From contig CAZVYN010000006.1 in NCBI GenBank assembly GCA_964631125.1, forward strand, positions 1-64,000: a stretch of 64,000 bases of DNA, in the 5' to 3' direction. This stretch comes from CAZVYN01 sp964631125. Its GTDB lineage: Bacteria; Eisenbacteria; RBG-16-71-46; CAIMUX01. Shown here piece after piece: positions 36,461-44,578 of this stretch. Both the position numbers and the translations under genes were made by a program. The notes below the pieces were generated by a model. The model had not been told where the DNA came from and searched no databases. It saw only the letters and a list, made by a program, of their open reading frames with translations. Within the stretch, counting starts at the first letter, position 1; every line of letters begins with the position of its first letter.

Positions 36461-36776
36461 CGTGTCTCCTCTGGGAGCCGCGAAACCCGGGCGAGAGAAC
36501 CGGGCGAGAGAACCGGGCGAGAGAACCGGGTGAGAAAATCCGTGAAACAGATGCGAAGCGGGGACAAATAGCAGGTCGGCCGGGAGGCGACAACGGCGCG
36601 GCTCAGGCGCGACGACCACGCGACAGCGGCCCGGCGTTGCACGCCGCGCGACAACTCTGCGCGCTCCACCGTTCCACGGACGCTGTGGTATCGTCCGCCG
36701 GTTCGATGCAGCCGGAGTCGCGCGCATCGGACATCCAACCAATCGAGAGTTCCAGCGAGAGCGAGAGAGGCGGAGC
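36461..36776. other. 316-base divergent intergenic region (malQ / gltA)
   Basis: Contains a 13-bp tandem array at 36489-36540 and otherwise featureless GC-rich sequence. It must hold the promoters of both malQ and gltA. I cannot assign a -35/-10 pair with confidence, and I see no small gene. Confidence 0.75.
36489..36540. repeat. 13-bp tandem array (4 units)
   Basis: Three perfect copies of GGGCGAGAGAACC and a fourth degenerate copy (GGGTGAGAAAATC), 29 bases upstream of the malQ start codon. Confidence 0.95.
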
Positions 36777-38021
36777 ATGCGGGATCGGATCCAGGAGATC
36801 ATCTTGGCGGCGGCGGCGAAGGCGCGCGCCGAGACGAGTGACGAGCCCGAAGCCGCGTTCACCGGGACGCCCGAGTTCCCGATCGAGTGCAAGGTGGGGC
36901 GCGGGCTCGAAGGCGCCGTCGCCGCCATCACGAAGGTCGGCTACGTGAACGGCCAGCGCGGCTGGCTCGTCTACCGCGGGATCGACATCTTCGACCTGGC
37001 CGCCTACTCGTCGTACGAAGAGACGACCTACCTGCTCCTCTTCGGCGGACTCCCCACCAAGAGCCAGCTCGCCGAGTTCAAGCAGCAGTTGGTCGCGAAC
37101 CGCGAACTGCCCCCCTACATCTACGAAGTGCTGCGCAAGATGCCGATCCGCGAGACGCATCCGATGTCGGCGCTGCGCACGGCGGTTTCGCTCCTCGGCA
37201 ATTTCGAGCCGAAGTCCGAGGACACGTCCGTCGCCAACGAGACGCGCATCTCGATCCAGCTCATCGCGCAGATCCCGACCATCGTGAGCGCGATCGCGCG
37301 CCTGCGGCAGGGGAAGGATCCGCTCCCGCCGAATCCCGAACTCGGTCACGCCGCCAATCTCGTGCGGCAGATGTTGGGCGGCGAGCCGAACGAACTCATC
37401 GATCGTCTGATGGACGTCGCGCTGATCCTGCACGCCGACCACGGGATGAACGCTTCGACCTTCACCACCATGGTCGTGAACTCCTCGCTCTCCGACATGC
37501 ACGGCTCGGTCGTGGCGGGGATCGCCAGCCTGAAGGGTCCGCTCCACGGCGGCGCGAACGAACGCGTACTCTACGACCTGGAGGAGATCGGCACGGTCGA
37601 GAGCGTCGAACCGTGGTTCGCCAAGGCGCGCGACACGAAGCGCAAGGTGATGGGCTTCGGCCATCGTGTCTACAAGGCGTACGACCCGCGCGCGCGCATC
37701 CTCGGACCGCTGGCGGAGCTGTTGGTCGAGCACAAGCCGGAAGAAGCGCGGCTCTACCGCGTCGCGACGAAGCTGGAGCAGGTCGTCTGCGGCGAACTCG
37801 GCGACAAGCAGATCTTCCCCAACGTCGACTTCTACGCCGGTTTCGCCTATCGCGCGATGGGCGTCGAGACGCAGATGATGACTCCGATCTTTGCCGTCAG
37901 CCGCGTCGCGGGCTGGACCGCCCGCGCGTTGGAATATCTCCAGGACAACCGGATCTACCGCCCGCGCGCCGCCTACACGGGCCCGATCCATGTCGACTAC
38001 CAGCCAATCGACAAGCGCTGA
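36777..38021 (+). CDS. gltA: Citrate synthase
   Basis: A 414-aa enzyme condensing oxaloacetate and acetyl-CoA. RGIDIFDLA near 65, ILHADHGMNASTFT (catalytic His near 223), GPLHGGANE (His near 263) and GFGHRVYKAYDPRA (His near 301) are all intact. Length and gram-positive/archaeal-type layout (no long N-terminal domain) are consistent with the short citrate synthase class; a methylcitrate synthase cannot be fully excluded. A GGCGGAG site precedes the ATG. An intrinsic terminator follows at 38054-38080. Confidence 0.94.
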   Translation: MRDRIQEIILAAAAKARAETSDEPEAAFTGTPEFPIECKVGRGLEGAVAAITKVGYVNGQRGWLVYRGIDIFDLAAYSSYEETTYLLLFGGLPTKSQLAEFKQQLVANRELPPYIYEVLRKMPIRETHPMSALRTAVSLLGNFEPKSEDTSVANETRISIQLIAQIPTIVSAIARLRQGKDPLPPNPELGHAANLVRQMLGGEPNELIDRLMDVALILHADHGMNASTFTTMVVNSSLSDMHGSVVAGIASLKGPLHGGANERVLYDLEEIGTVESVEPWFAKARDTKRKVMGFGHRVYKAYDPRARILGPLAELLVEHKPEEARLYRVATKLEQVVCGELGDKQIFPNVDFYAGFAYRAMGVETQMMTPIFAVSRVAGWTARALEYLQDNRIYRPRAAYTGPIHVDYQPIDKR

Positions 38022-38053
38022 GGACGGCCCTCCCAGCCGACCCCAGCGCGCGA

Positions 38054-38080
38054 CGCCCACGCTCACACCGTGGGCGTTTT
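38054..38080 (+). terminator. Intrinsic terminator after gltA
   Basis: Perfect 8-bp stem CGCCCACG/CGTGGGCG with a 7-base loop, directly followed by TTTT. It lies between gltA and mgtE; the mgtE Shine-Dalgarno site starts a few bases later. Confidence 0.75.
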
Positions 38081-38096
38081 CATGAGGAGGCCGACG

Positions 38097-39470
38097 ATGC
38101 CAACCGACGACGCGACCCACCGCGCCTCGGTCGTCCAGCTCCTGCTGCCTGAGCTGCGCAGCCTCTTGGAGAACCGTCCGCAAGACGCGGGCGAGATCTT
38201 CGAGGAGCTGCATCCGGCCGACGGCGCCGACCTGCTCTCGCGGCTGGAGGACGAAGAAGTCCAGCGGCTCCTGCCGCATCTCGATCCGGCCGAAGCGGCG
38301 CGACTGCTCGAGTACGTCGAGCCGAGCCTCTCGGCGCGCTACCTGCAGGAGCAGCAGCAGGAGCTCGCCGCCGACATCGTCGAGGAGATGGATGCCGACG
38401 ACGTGGTCGAGATCCTCACCCACTTCGAGGACGACGAGCAGGAAGAGCTCCTCGCCAAGATGGAGCCGGAGGAGCGCGGCGAGGCCGAAGCGCTGCTCAG
38501 TCACGAGGAGGGGACCGCGGGGCGTCTGATGACGCCGTACTTCAAGACGGTTCCGCTCGAGGGCACGGCGGCGCAGGCATTGACGAGCGCGCGCGAAGGG
38601 GCGCGTGAGGGTTGGCCGGTGACGTCCCTCTATGTCGTCGATCAGAGCGGCGTGCTGCGCGGGCAGTTGTCGCTCATGAACGTGCTGGCGGCGGAAGCGG
38701 AGACCGCGGTCGAAGAGTTGATGGAGGAGACGCGGTTTTCGGTGCGGGTGGATACGGATCAGGAGGAGGTCGCACGGGTCATTTCCAAGTACGACCTTCT
38801 ATCGGTTCCCGTTACGGACGCCGACGATCGGATCGTCGGCGTGATCACCGTCGACGACGTGGTCGATGTCTTGACCGAAGAGGCGACCGAGGACGCGCAG
38901 AAACTCGGCGCCGTCCAGCCGCTGGACAATCCGTACTTCCAGACCGGCTTCTGGTCGATGGCGCAGAAGCGCGCCGTGTGGCTGGTGCTGTTCTTCTTCG
39001 CCGAACTGATCACGGGCAACGTGATGCACGCCTATGAAGGGGTGCTGCAGAGTGCGCTCAGCCTCGTCTTCTTCGTCCCGCTGATCCTCTCGTCGGGCGG
39101 AAACTCCGGCGCGCAATCCTCGACCCTGGTCACCCGCGCCCTCGCCATCGGTGAGGTCCGCCTGCAGGACATCGGCCGCGTCTTCGGCCGCGAGCTCCTG
39201 ATGGGCTTCGCACTCGGGTGCGTCGTCGGCATCATGGGCTACGGACGCGCGCTCATGCTCGACTCCGACCCGAGAGTCGCCATCATCGTGTCGACGACGC
39301 TGGTCGGCGTGGTCACCGCCGGAACGCTCGGCGGCGCCATGCTCCCGCTCATCCTCCGCCGAATCGGGCTGGATCCCGCACTCTCGTCGTCGGCCTTCGT
39401 CGCCTCGATCGTCGACATCGTGGGGGTGTTCCTCTATCTGACGCTGGCCAAGCTGGTGTTGGGACTGTGA
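38097..39470 (+). CDS. mgtE: Magnesium transporter MgtE
   Basis: A 457-aa magnesium channel of the inner membrane. The N-terminal MgtE_N helical domain spans about 20-125 (FEELHPADGADLLSRL, LDPAEAARLLEY, EMDADDVVEIL) and two CBS domains about 130-255. After them come five membrane helices with the pore segment SGGNSGAQSSTLVTRALAIGE near 340. The cytosolic part senses Mg and gates the pore in the known family. The start is ATG 38097 because AGGAGG lies six bases before it. Its last codons form the first unit of a 14-bp tandem array. Confidence 0.95.
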   Translation: MPTDDATHRASVVQLLLPELRSLLENRPQDAGEIFEELHPADGADLLSRLEDEEVQRLLPHLDPAEAARLLEYVEPSLSARYLQEQQQELAADIVEEMDADDVVEILTHFEDDEQEELLAKMEPEERGEAEALLSHEEGTAGRLMTPYFKTVPLEGTAAQALTSAREGAREGWPVTSLYVVDQSGVLRGQLSLMNVLAAEAETAVEELMEETRFSVRVDTDQEEVARVISKYDLLSVPVTDADDRIVGVITVDDVVDVLTEEATEDAQKLGAVQPLDNPYFQTGFWSMAQKRAVWLVLFFFAELITGNVMHAYEGVLQSALSLVFFVPLILSSGGNSGAQSSTLVTRALAIGEVRLQDIGRVFGRELLMGFALGCVVGIMGYGRALMLDSDPRVAIIVSTTLVGVVTAGTLGGAMLPLILRRIGLDPALSSSAFVASIVDIVGVFLYLTLAKLVLGL

Positions 39471-39502
39471 TGTCGGGACTGTGATGTCGGGACTGTGATG
39501 CC
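39461..39502. repeat. 14-bp tandem array at the mgtE stop
   Basis: Three units of GGGACTGTGATGTC. The first includes the last codons and TGA stop of mgtE; the others lie just downstream. Because 14 is not a multiple of three, the extra units are outside the gene. Confidence 0.93.
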
Positions 39503-39666
39503 TCCGCCAGTCGTCGCTGCCCGTGGTACGCTCCACGGGCCAACTTGCAGGTCCCGATCACCACCGGAACGACATCATCCAGCTATGTCCGCGCACAGCC
39601 GCCGGACTCGGGATCTCCAGGGCTCATCCCCTATGCCCGAGACGAACGGCCCCAGGAGGAGTCTTC

Positions 39667-41169
39667 ATGCAGCTTCAGGGAAATAGCATCGGCCGTTGGG
39701 TCCAGAGCACGCTCTTGGCCGCAACCGCCCTGCTCGCCGTCTCCGCCGTCTCGAGCGAGCGGAGCGACGCAGCCACCACCGTCCGGGTCGCCCAGGGATT
39801 GAATCGCCCGGTCTTCCTCTGCTCGCCTCCAGGCGACGAGCGCATCTTCATCATCGAACAGCGCGGCGTGATCAAGATCCTGACCGGCGGGACCGTCCTT
39901 GCGACGCCGTTCTTGGACATCGATGCGTTGATCCCCGCCATCTCGGGCAACGACGAACGCGGTCTCCTCGGACTCGCGTTCCCGCCGGACTACGCGACGA
40001 CTGGATACTTCTTCGTCTACTACTACAGCAACACCGCGCGCAACGTCGTCGCGCGCTATCAGGTCTCAGGCGATCCAGATGTGGCCAATCCCGCTTCGGG
40101 ACAAACCCTCTTCGACGTGGTCGACCCGTTCGAGAATCACAACGGCGGCTGCATGCAGTTCGGTCCCGACGGCTATCTCTACGTCGGGACGGGCGACGGC
40201 GGCTCGGGCGGCGACCCGGGCAATCGCGCGCAGAACAAGCTGAGCACCTTCGGCAAGATGCTCCGCCTCGACGTCAGCACCGTTCCGTACACGATCCCGG
40301 CCGACAACCCGTTCGTCGGCGACGGTTCGTATCTCCCCGAGATCTGGTCGCTCGGCCTGCGCAATCCGTGGCGCTGGAGCTTCGATCGTCTGACCGGAGA
40401 GATGTGGATCGGCGACGTCGGTCAGAATCTCTGGGAAGAAATCGACTACGAGGCGGCGGGCGACGGCGGCCGCAACTACGGTTGGCGTTTGACCGAAGGG
40501 AACGCCTGTTACAACCCCGGCAGCGGTTGTGACGACGGCGATCCGGTCATCACCTACCCGGTCTTGGTCTACAGCCACGGCGCTGGATGCTCGATCACCG
40601 GCGGCTACGTCTACCGCGGCGAGGCCATCCCGTCATTGCAAGGCCGCTACTTCTACTCCGACTTCTGCACGCCGTTCATCAAGTCGTTCGTCTACAACGG
40701 CAGCGTGACCGATCAGCAGGACCACACGGTGGAGTTCGCGCCGGGCGGAGGCCTCTCGATCAACAACATCGGCAGCTACGGCGAAGACGCCTTCGGCGAA
40801 CTCTACATCATCGACCGCGGCGGTTCGAGCACCGGCGAGATCTTCAAGATCGTGCCGAATGCGACCGATGCGCCTTCGCTCCCTACCGAGCAGGGGATGT
40901 TCCTGCAGCCGGCGCGCCCGAATCCGTTCACCGGGTCGACGCAGCTCCAGTTGGTGCTCGATCGGCCCGGCTCGATGGACGTTTCGATCTTCGATCTCGC
41001 GGGGCGTGTCGTCCGCGAGATGCCGCTCCGTTTTTCGGTGGCCGGCACGCAGCCGATCTCCTGGGACGGCCGTGACACCGCGGGACGGACGATGCCGGCC
41101 GGCGTCTACTTCGTGCGAGCGGCGGGGTCTAACGGCGTGGCGACACAGAGCGTGCAGTTGGTGCGGTAG
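39667..41169 (+). CDS. Secreted PQQ-dependent sugar dehydrogenase-like protein with FlgD-Ig-type tail
   Basis: A 500-aa exported six-bladed propeller of the glucose/sorbosone dehydrogenase (GSDH/Hhip) family. A signal peptide spans residues 10-32. GLNRPVFLCSPPGDERIFIIEQRGVI is the typical first blade; ERGLLGLAFPPDY, GDGGSGGDPGNRAQ, GLRNPWRWSFD and GDVGQNLWEEID are family motifs including the Ca/PQQ region. Oxidation of an aldose with PQQ is expected but the quinone residues cannot be verified by eye. Residues 410-500 are a FlgD-Ig/T9SS-like module (PARPNPF, DLAGRVVREM, PAGVYFVRA). AGGAGGAG precedes ATG 39667. Confidence 0.88.
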   Translation: MQLQGNSIGRWVQSTLLAATALLAVSAVSSERSDAATTVRVAQGLNRPVFLCSPPGDERIFIIEQRGVIKILTGGTVLATPFLDIDALIPAISGNDERGLLGLAFPPDYATTGYFFVYYYSNTARNVVARYQVSGDPDVANPASGQTLFDVVDPFENHNGGCMQFGPDGYLYVGTGDGGSGGDPGNRAQNKLSTFGKMLRLDVSTVPYTIPADNPFVGDGSYLPEIWSLGLRNPWRWSFDRLTGEMWIGDVGQNLWEEIDYEAAGDGGRNYGWRLTEGNACYNPGSGCDDGDPVITYPVLVYSHGAGCSITGGYVYRGEAIPSLQGRYFYSDFCTPFIKSFVYNGSVTDQQDHTVEFAPGGGLSINNIGSYGEDAFGELYIIDRGGSSTGEIFKIVPNATDAPSLPTEQGMFLQPARPNPFTGSTQLQLVLDRPGSMDVSIFDLAGRVVREMPLRFSVAGTQPISWDGRDTAGRTMPAGVYFVRAAGSNGVATQSVQLVR

Positions 41170-41596
41170 GGATCGGCTTGTCGGCGCGGACAGCCCGACG
41201 GCTCCGACGGCCCGAGAGCGCTGACCGCTTTGACTGGGCCGCTTGTGGCGCTCGCGGCGATCGTCGCTTGTGAAGAATGGTGCAACTCGTTTCGCGACGA
41301 GTCGCACCATTTTTCACATACTGGGATTGGCGGCGTCCCGGATTCTCGTCGCGTGCGGGCGAGCAAATGGGCACGCCACGCCACGCCACGGCGATCCCCG
41401 CGAACGCTGCCGCGTTCCTTCTCTCGAGTGTGCGGTTTCACTAACCTGAACGTCACTTCCGATGAGCGAAGAGCGAGTATGTGGCCTGAGTCAAGCATCG
41501 GGCAGGGCGCGCCGCCTACTCCGAGTGCCGACACTGCGACACCGCGACACCGCGGATCACCGACCTCCCCCCCTTCGATAGAACGGAACGAGTTGC
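41170..41596. other. 427-base intergenic region before the two-gene module
   Basis: Holds palindromic repeat copy 3 (41267-41318), a short CACGC run near 41372-41390, and short repeats of GCGACACC near 41538. No gene with a ribosome site or family similarity is visible. The promoter for the following module is expected here. Confidence 0.7.
41267..41318. repeat. Dispersed palindromic repeat, copy 3
   Basis: Arms CTTGTGAAGAATGGTGCAAC... and ...GTCGCACCATTTTTCAC with a different centre (CTCGT-TTCGCG-ACGAG) from copies 1, 2 and 4. It lies about 100 bases after the sugar dehydrogenase stop, upstream of the two-gene module. Confidence 0.82.
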
Positions 41597-42937
41597 ATGT
41601 ACCGCTCGCTGACGGCCGGCCCGGACGCCCTCTGGATCTGCACGCTCGATCGGCCGTCCGCCGGCGGCGCGAAGGGCGAGCGAGGCAAGCGGGGCGATCG
41701 AGGTTCGGTCCTCGAGATGGACGACGCCCAGCGAGTCGTCGCGCGTCTTGTCGGCGATCGGATTGCGATGGGGGTTCTCCGCTCGGCGCTGGCTGCAGGT
41801 ACGCCTGGGCTCTCGTTTCGAACCATGAGCGACCGCGACGTGGTCAAAGCGGTCGAGCGAGAGGTGCGGCGATCGCGATTCAGTTTGGGGAGACGCGGTG
41901 GCGGCGACACCAGTGGGACGTTGTCGGGCGTGGGTGGCTCGAGCGGCGGCGGCAGCGGCAGCGGCGGTAGTAGCTCCGGCTCCAGCAGCCGCGCGGAGGA
42001 ACCGCCGACTTCGCCCGATCCGGCGCAAGCGTCGAACGCGAGCATTCCTCAGCCACAAAGCGCGCGACCCTCGAGCGCGGTTCAACCGACACCGGATCCC
42101 GCCGCTCCGGTCACTGCCGCTCCGGTCGCCGACGAGCCGCCCCTCTCCTTCTACGAGCTCGTCCTGCTCGATGAACTCGAGGTGGGGATCCCCGGGGTCC
42201 CGATCGATCTCACGACGCCGGCCGGGCGGGAGACACTGACCACGGATGGCTCGGGTCGAGTGCGCGTGAACGATGCGCCGCCGGGGTCCGCGACTGCGCG
42301 GGTCATCACCGGACCGGAGCTGACACGGGTGCTCGAGGAGAACATCGCGATCGCCAAGCGAACCACGCCGCTTCCGGTCGCGGACGATCTCCTGGTCCTG
42401 ACCCCCTCGCGCCTCGACCAGACGATCCTCTTCCCAGACGCGATCCCGCAGCGCGTCATGCTCGTCACACGAACCGATCTGGTGTGGGGCTCGGTCGTCG
42501 GGCACTGGGGGACCTTGACCTTGCTCTCGCAGGAGACGGATCCGGTCCGGCTCTTGGCTGACATCGGATCGAGCATCTTGCAGTTGAGCTCGACCGGAGC
42601 GAGTCCGAGCGCGTTGATCGGGACGCCGGTGACGGGGCTCGACACGGCTGGCGGCGGCGGCAGCAGCGCGCTCGGCTTCGCCGATGGACTCATTACGCGG
42701 CCCAGTCCGCCCGCGCGGCTGAGCATCGACATCGATGCGCTCCACGAAGCGCTCTTCGCGGATGACTTCGACGCAGCGAGCGCGCTCATCGACCTGGCGC
42801 AGCAGGGGCCGCCGGAGCCGCCGCTACCGGAGTTCCCGGTGCTCGGTGACGAGACGGCCGAGTTCGCGGCGCAGTTGGCGTTGTTGGCGTTCAGCGGGGA
42901 GACCGACGTGCCCACCATCCCGGACAAACAAGTTTGA
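41597..42937 (+). CDS. Unrecognised protein with Gly/Ser linker and Ig-like domain
   Basis: A 446-aa protein of unknown function. Residues 1-95 form a compact charged domain (DDAQRVVARLVGDRIAMGVL). A Gly/Ser-rich and then Pro/Ala-rich linker follows (about 100-180). Residues 185-240 look like a carboxypeptidase-regulatory/CNA-B-type beta-sandwich (VPIDLTTPAGRETLTTDGSG, VNDAPPGSATARV), and the alpha/beta remainder ends at an acidic tail. No signal peptide or membrane helix is evident. The stop overlaps the TTG start of the next gene, so the two act together. The beta-sandwich resembles domains in myxobacterial secretion-linked proteins; that link is inference only. Confidence 0.6.
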   Translation: MYRSLTAGPDALWICTLDRPSAGGAKGERGKRGDRGSVLEMDDAQRVVARLVGDRIAMGVLRSALAAGTPGLSFRTMSDRDVVKAVEREVRRSRFSLGRRGGGDTSGTLSGVGGSSGGGSGSGGSSSGSSSRAEEPPTSPDPAQASNASIPQPQSARPSSAVQPTPDPAAPVTAAPVADEPPLSFYELVLLDELEVGIPGVPIDLTTPAGRETLTTDGSGRVRVNDAPPGSATARVITGPELTRVLEENIAIAKRTTPLPVADDLLVLTPSRLDQTILFPDAIPQRVMLVTRTDLVWGSVVGHWGTLTLLSQETDPVRLLADIGSSILQLSSTGASPSALIGTPVTGLDTAGGGGSSALGFADGLITRPSPPARLSIDIDALHEALFADDFDAASALIDLAQQGPPEPPLPEFPVLGDETAEFAAQLALLAFSGETDVPTIPDKQV

Positions 42938-44370
42938 GCATCCGACTGCAAGTGCGCTGGCCCAACCCGCGCAGTCCCCTGCTGGGCAATCCGAAGGTGG
43001 TGGTGAAAGCCGACGGCGCCGACGTCGCTCCGCTTTCGCAGGCGCTGGGCAAATTCGAGTTCACCATCGCGGACGGCGTCGTGCGCGTGCAGGTCTCGGT
43101 GGAGTTCATCCCGAGCCTGCCCGTCTTCAGGAATTCACCGCCGGTCGACTTCTCGGTCTTGAAGGCCGATCAGGCCTATCTGCTGGCCGGCACCACGCTG
43201 ATCCCCGATCCGCTCCCCTTCACGATGGTGAACGGCGAGCTCGTCTTGCAGAACGTGCACCCGTTGATCGACACGATCAGTACGGGGAACGCGAAGACCG
43301 GCCTGAGCATCGTCGAGGTGCGCACCGAGTTCGTCGACGTGACCGAGATGTGGGCGGTGCGGGCCGACGCCGACGCGTTCAGCGTCTTCGAAGCCGAGAA
43401 GGAGCGGGAGATCGGGTTCGTCGCGATCGGCGCCACCGGCAGTACTCCGCCGACTTGGTTCGCGAGTTTCCCGTTGGACATGCGGCCGCCCACTTCCGAG
43501 GTGGGCACGCTCGTCTTCTACCGACCGTCGGTCGACTCGGGCTATACGCAGCCGTTCAACATGAATGGATTCGAGACGCAGCATGCGCTCAATCGTTACC
43601 TGCTGACGCCGCGCGACTCGCGCTTGCCCATGGTCCTCAACGGCGAGCTGCAAAACCGCAATCCCGATTCGTTCTTCTTCGTCGCCGGGCCGATTTTCCT
43701 GCGGGCGTCGTTCAACCGCGCGATCGCGCTGAGCGGCAAACCGATCGTGCTGCTCCAGCCTTGGCCGCAAGGCGGCACCAATGTCGGACAGGCCGCGACC
43801 GCGCGTCTGCCCAAACTGCTCAAAGGGATCCTGCGGATGCTGCGCGGGATGGGCCACATCGCCGTCAATCATCCGACGATCACGCCGGGCCGACTCGGGA
43901 TCGCCGGCTACAGCGCCGGCGGCCCGAACATCTACGCTGCGCTGCGTTCGAACCGCGCGTTGGTCCGCGAGCTATATCTCTTCGACCCGATGTTCCTCCC
44001 ACCCGCCGCGCCCGGGATCATCCAATGGGCCACGAAGACGCCCGGTTTCCGACTCCGCATGTCCGGAGAAGTGTCGGTCGGCAGCATGCGAGCGATCTTC
44101 CGGACGGTGCGGAGCCGCGTCAGCGGAGAGGCGGCCGCCGCGTTCCTCTCCGCCGTCCCCGAGACTCCCGCGCGATGGAAGACCGTCGCCGAAGGCGGCT
44201 GGCCCTGGTGGAACTTCGCCATCAGCTTCAACGCAGCACTCGCGAACGACTTCAACAACCACCATCAGTTCGTCCTCTACGGCGGCGCGGAGTTCGACAC
44301 GCTGCCCGACGGGACCGTGACGCGCTACGTGCCGTGGATGCAGGACTACTTGGAGAAGTCGGGATTCTGA
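42934..44370 (+). CDS. Alpha/beta-hydrolase-like protein, candidate esterase/lipase
   Basis: A 478-aa protein, start TTG 42934 overlapping the previous stop (TTGA). The first 190 residues are beta-rich and without a recognised family. The C-terminal half has a serine-hydrolase layout: nucleophile elbow GYSAGG with Ser327, an aspartate after a following strand (LYLFDPMF, Asp351) and histidines near the end (NNHHQF, His443/444), the right order for a catalytic triad. There is no signal peptide, so export would need a dedicated system or the protein is cytosolic. With its partner it forms a cassette flanked by palindromic repeats. Lipase-type effector is one possible reading; unproven. Confidence 0.62.
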   Translation: MSIRLQVRWPNPRSPLLGNPKVVVKADGADVAPLSQALGKFEFTIADGVVRVQVSVEFIPSLPVFRNSPPVDFSVLKADQAYLLAGTTLIPDPLPFTMVNGELVLQNVHPLIDTISTGNAKTGLSIVEVRTEFVDVTEMWAVRADADAFSVFEAEKEREIGFVAIGATGSTPPTWFASFPLDMRPPTSEVGTLVFYRPSVDSGYTQPFNMNGFETQHALNRYLLTPRDSRLPMVLNGELQNRNPDSFFFVAGPIFLRASFNRAIALSGKPIVLLQPWPQGGTNVGQAATARLPKLLKGILRMLRGMGHIAVNHPTITPGRLGIAGYSAGGPNIYAALRSNRALVRELYLFDPMFLPPAAPGIIQWATKTPGFRLRMSGEVSVGSMRAIFRTVRSRVSGEAAAAFLSAVPETPARWKTVAEGGWPWWNFAISFNAALANDFNNHHQFVLYGGAEFDTLPDGTVTRYVPWMQDYLEKSGF

Positions 44371-44423
44371 GGACGGGCGAGTCGTCGCGAGTTGCCGCGC
44401 GCTACCGCAGGCTCTTGATCCCT

Positions 44424-44450
44424 CTCGATCGCGCTCGATCGCGCTCGATC
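44424..44450. repeat. 10-bp tandem array next to palindrome copy 4
   Basis: About 2.7 units of GCGCTCGATC, ending 16 bases before palindromic repeat copy 4. Confidence 0.85.
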
Positions 44451-44465
44451 GTTCTCTCGAGCGCA

Positions 44466-44517
44466 TGTGAAGAAAGGTGCAACTGTTGCCGGCAACAGTA
44501 GTGCACGAATTCACAAG
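44466..44517. repeat. Dispersed palindromic repeat, copy 4
   Basis: TGTGAAGAAAGGTGCAACTG at the left end and GTGCACGAATTCACAAG at the right end, with the same TTGCCGGCAA centre as copies 1 and 2. It lies between the convergent 3' ends of the alpha/beta-hydrolase and APC permease genes. Confidence 0.82.
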
Positions 44518-44578
44518 CCGTTCACCTGAGCGCGACGATGCCAGCCACGGCTGCCGGCTACCGGCTACCGATAGATCG

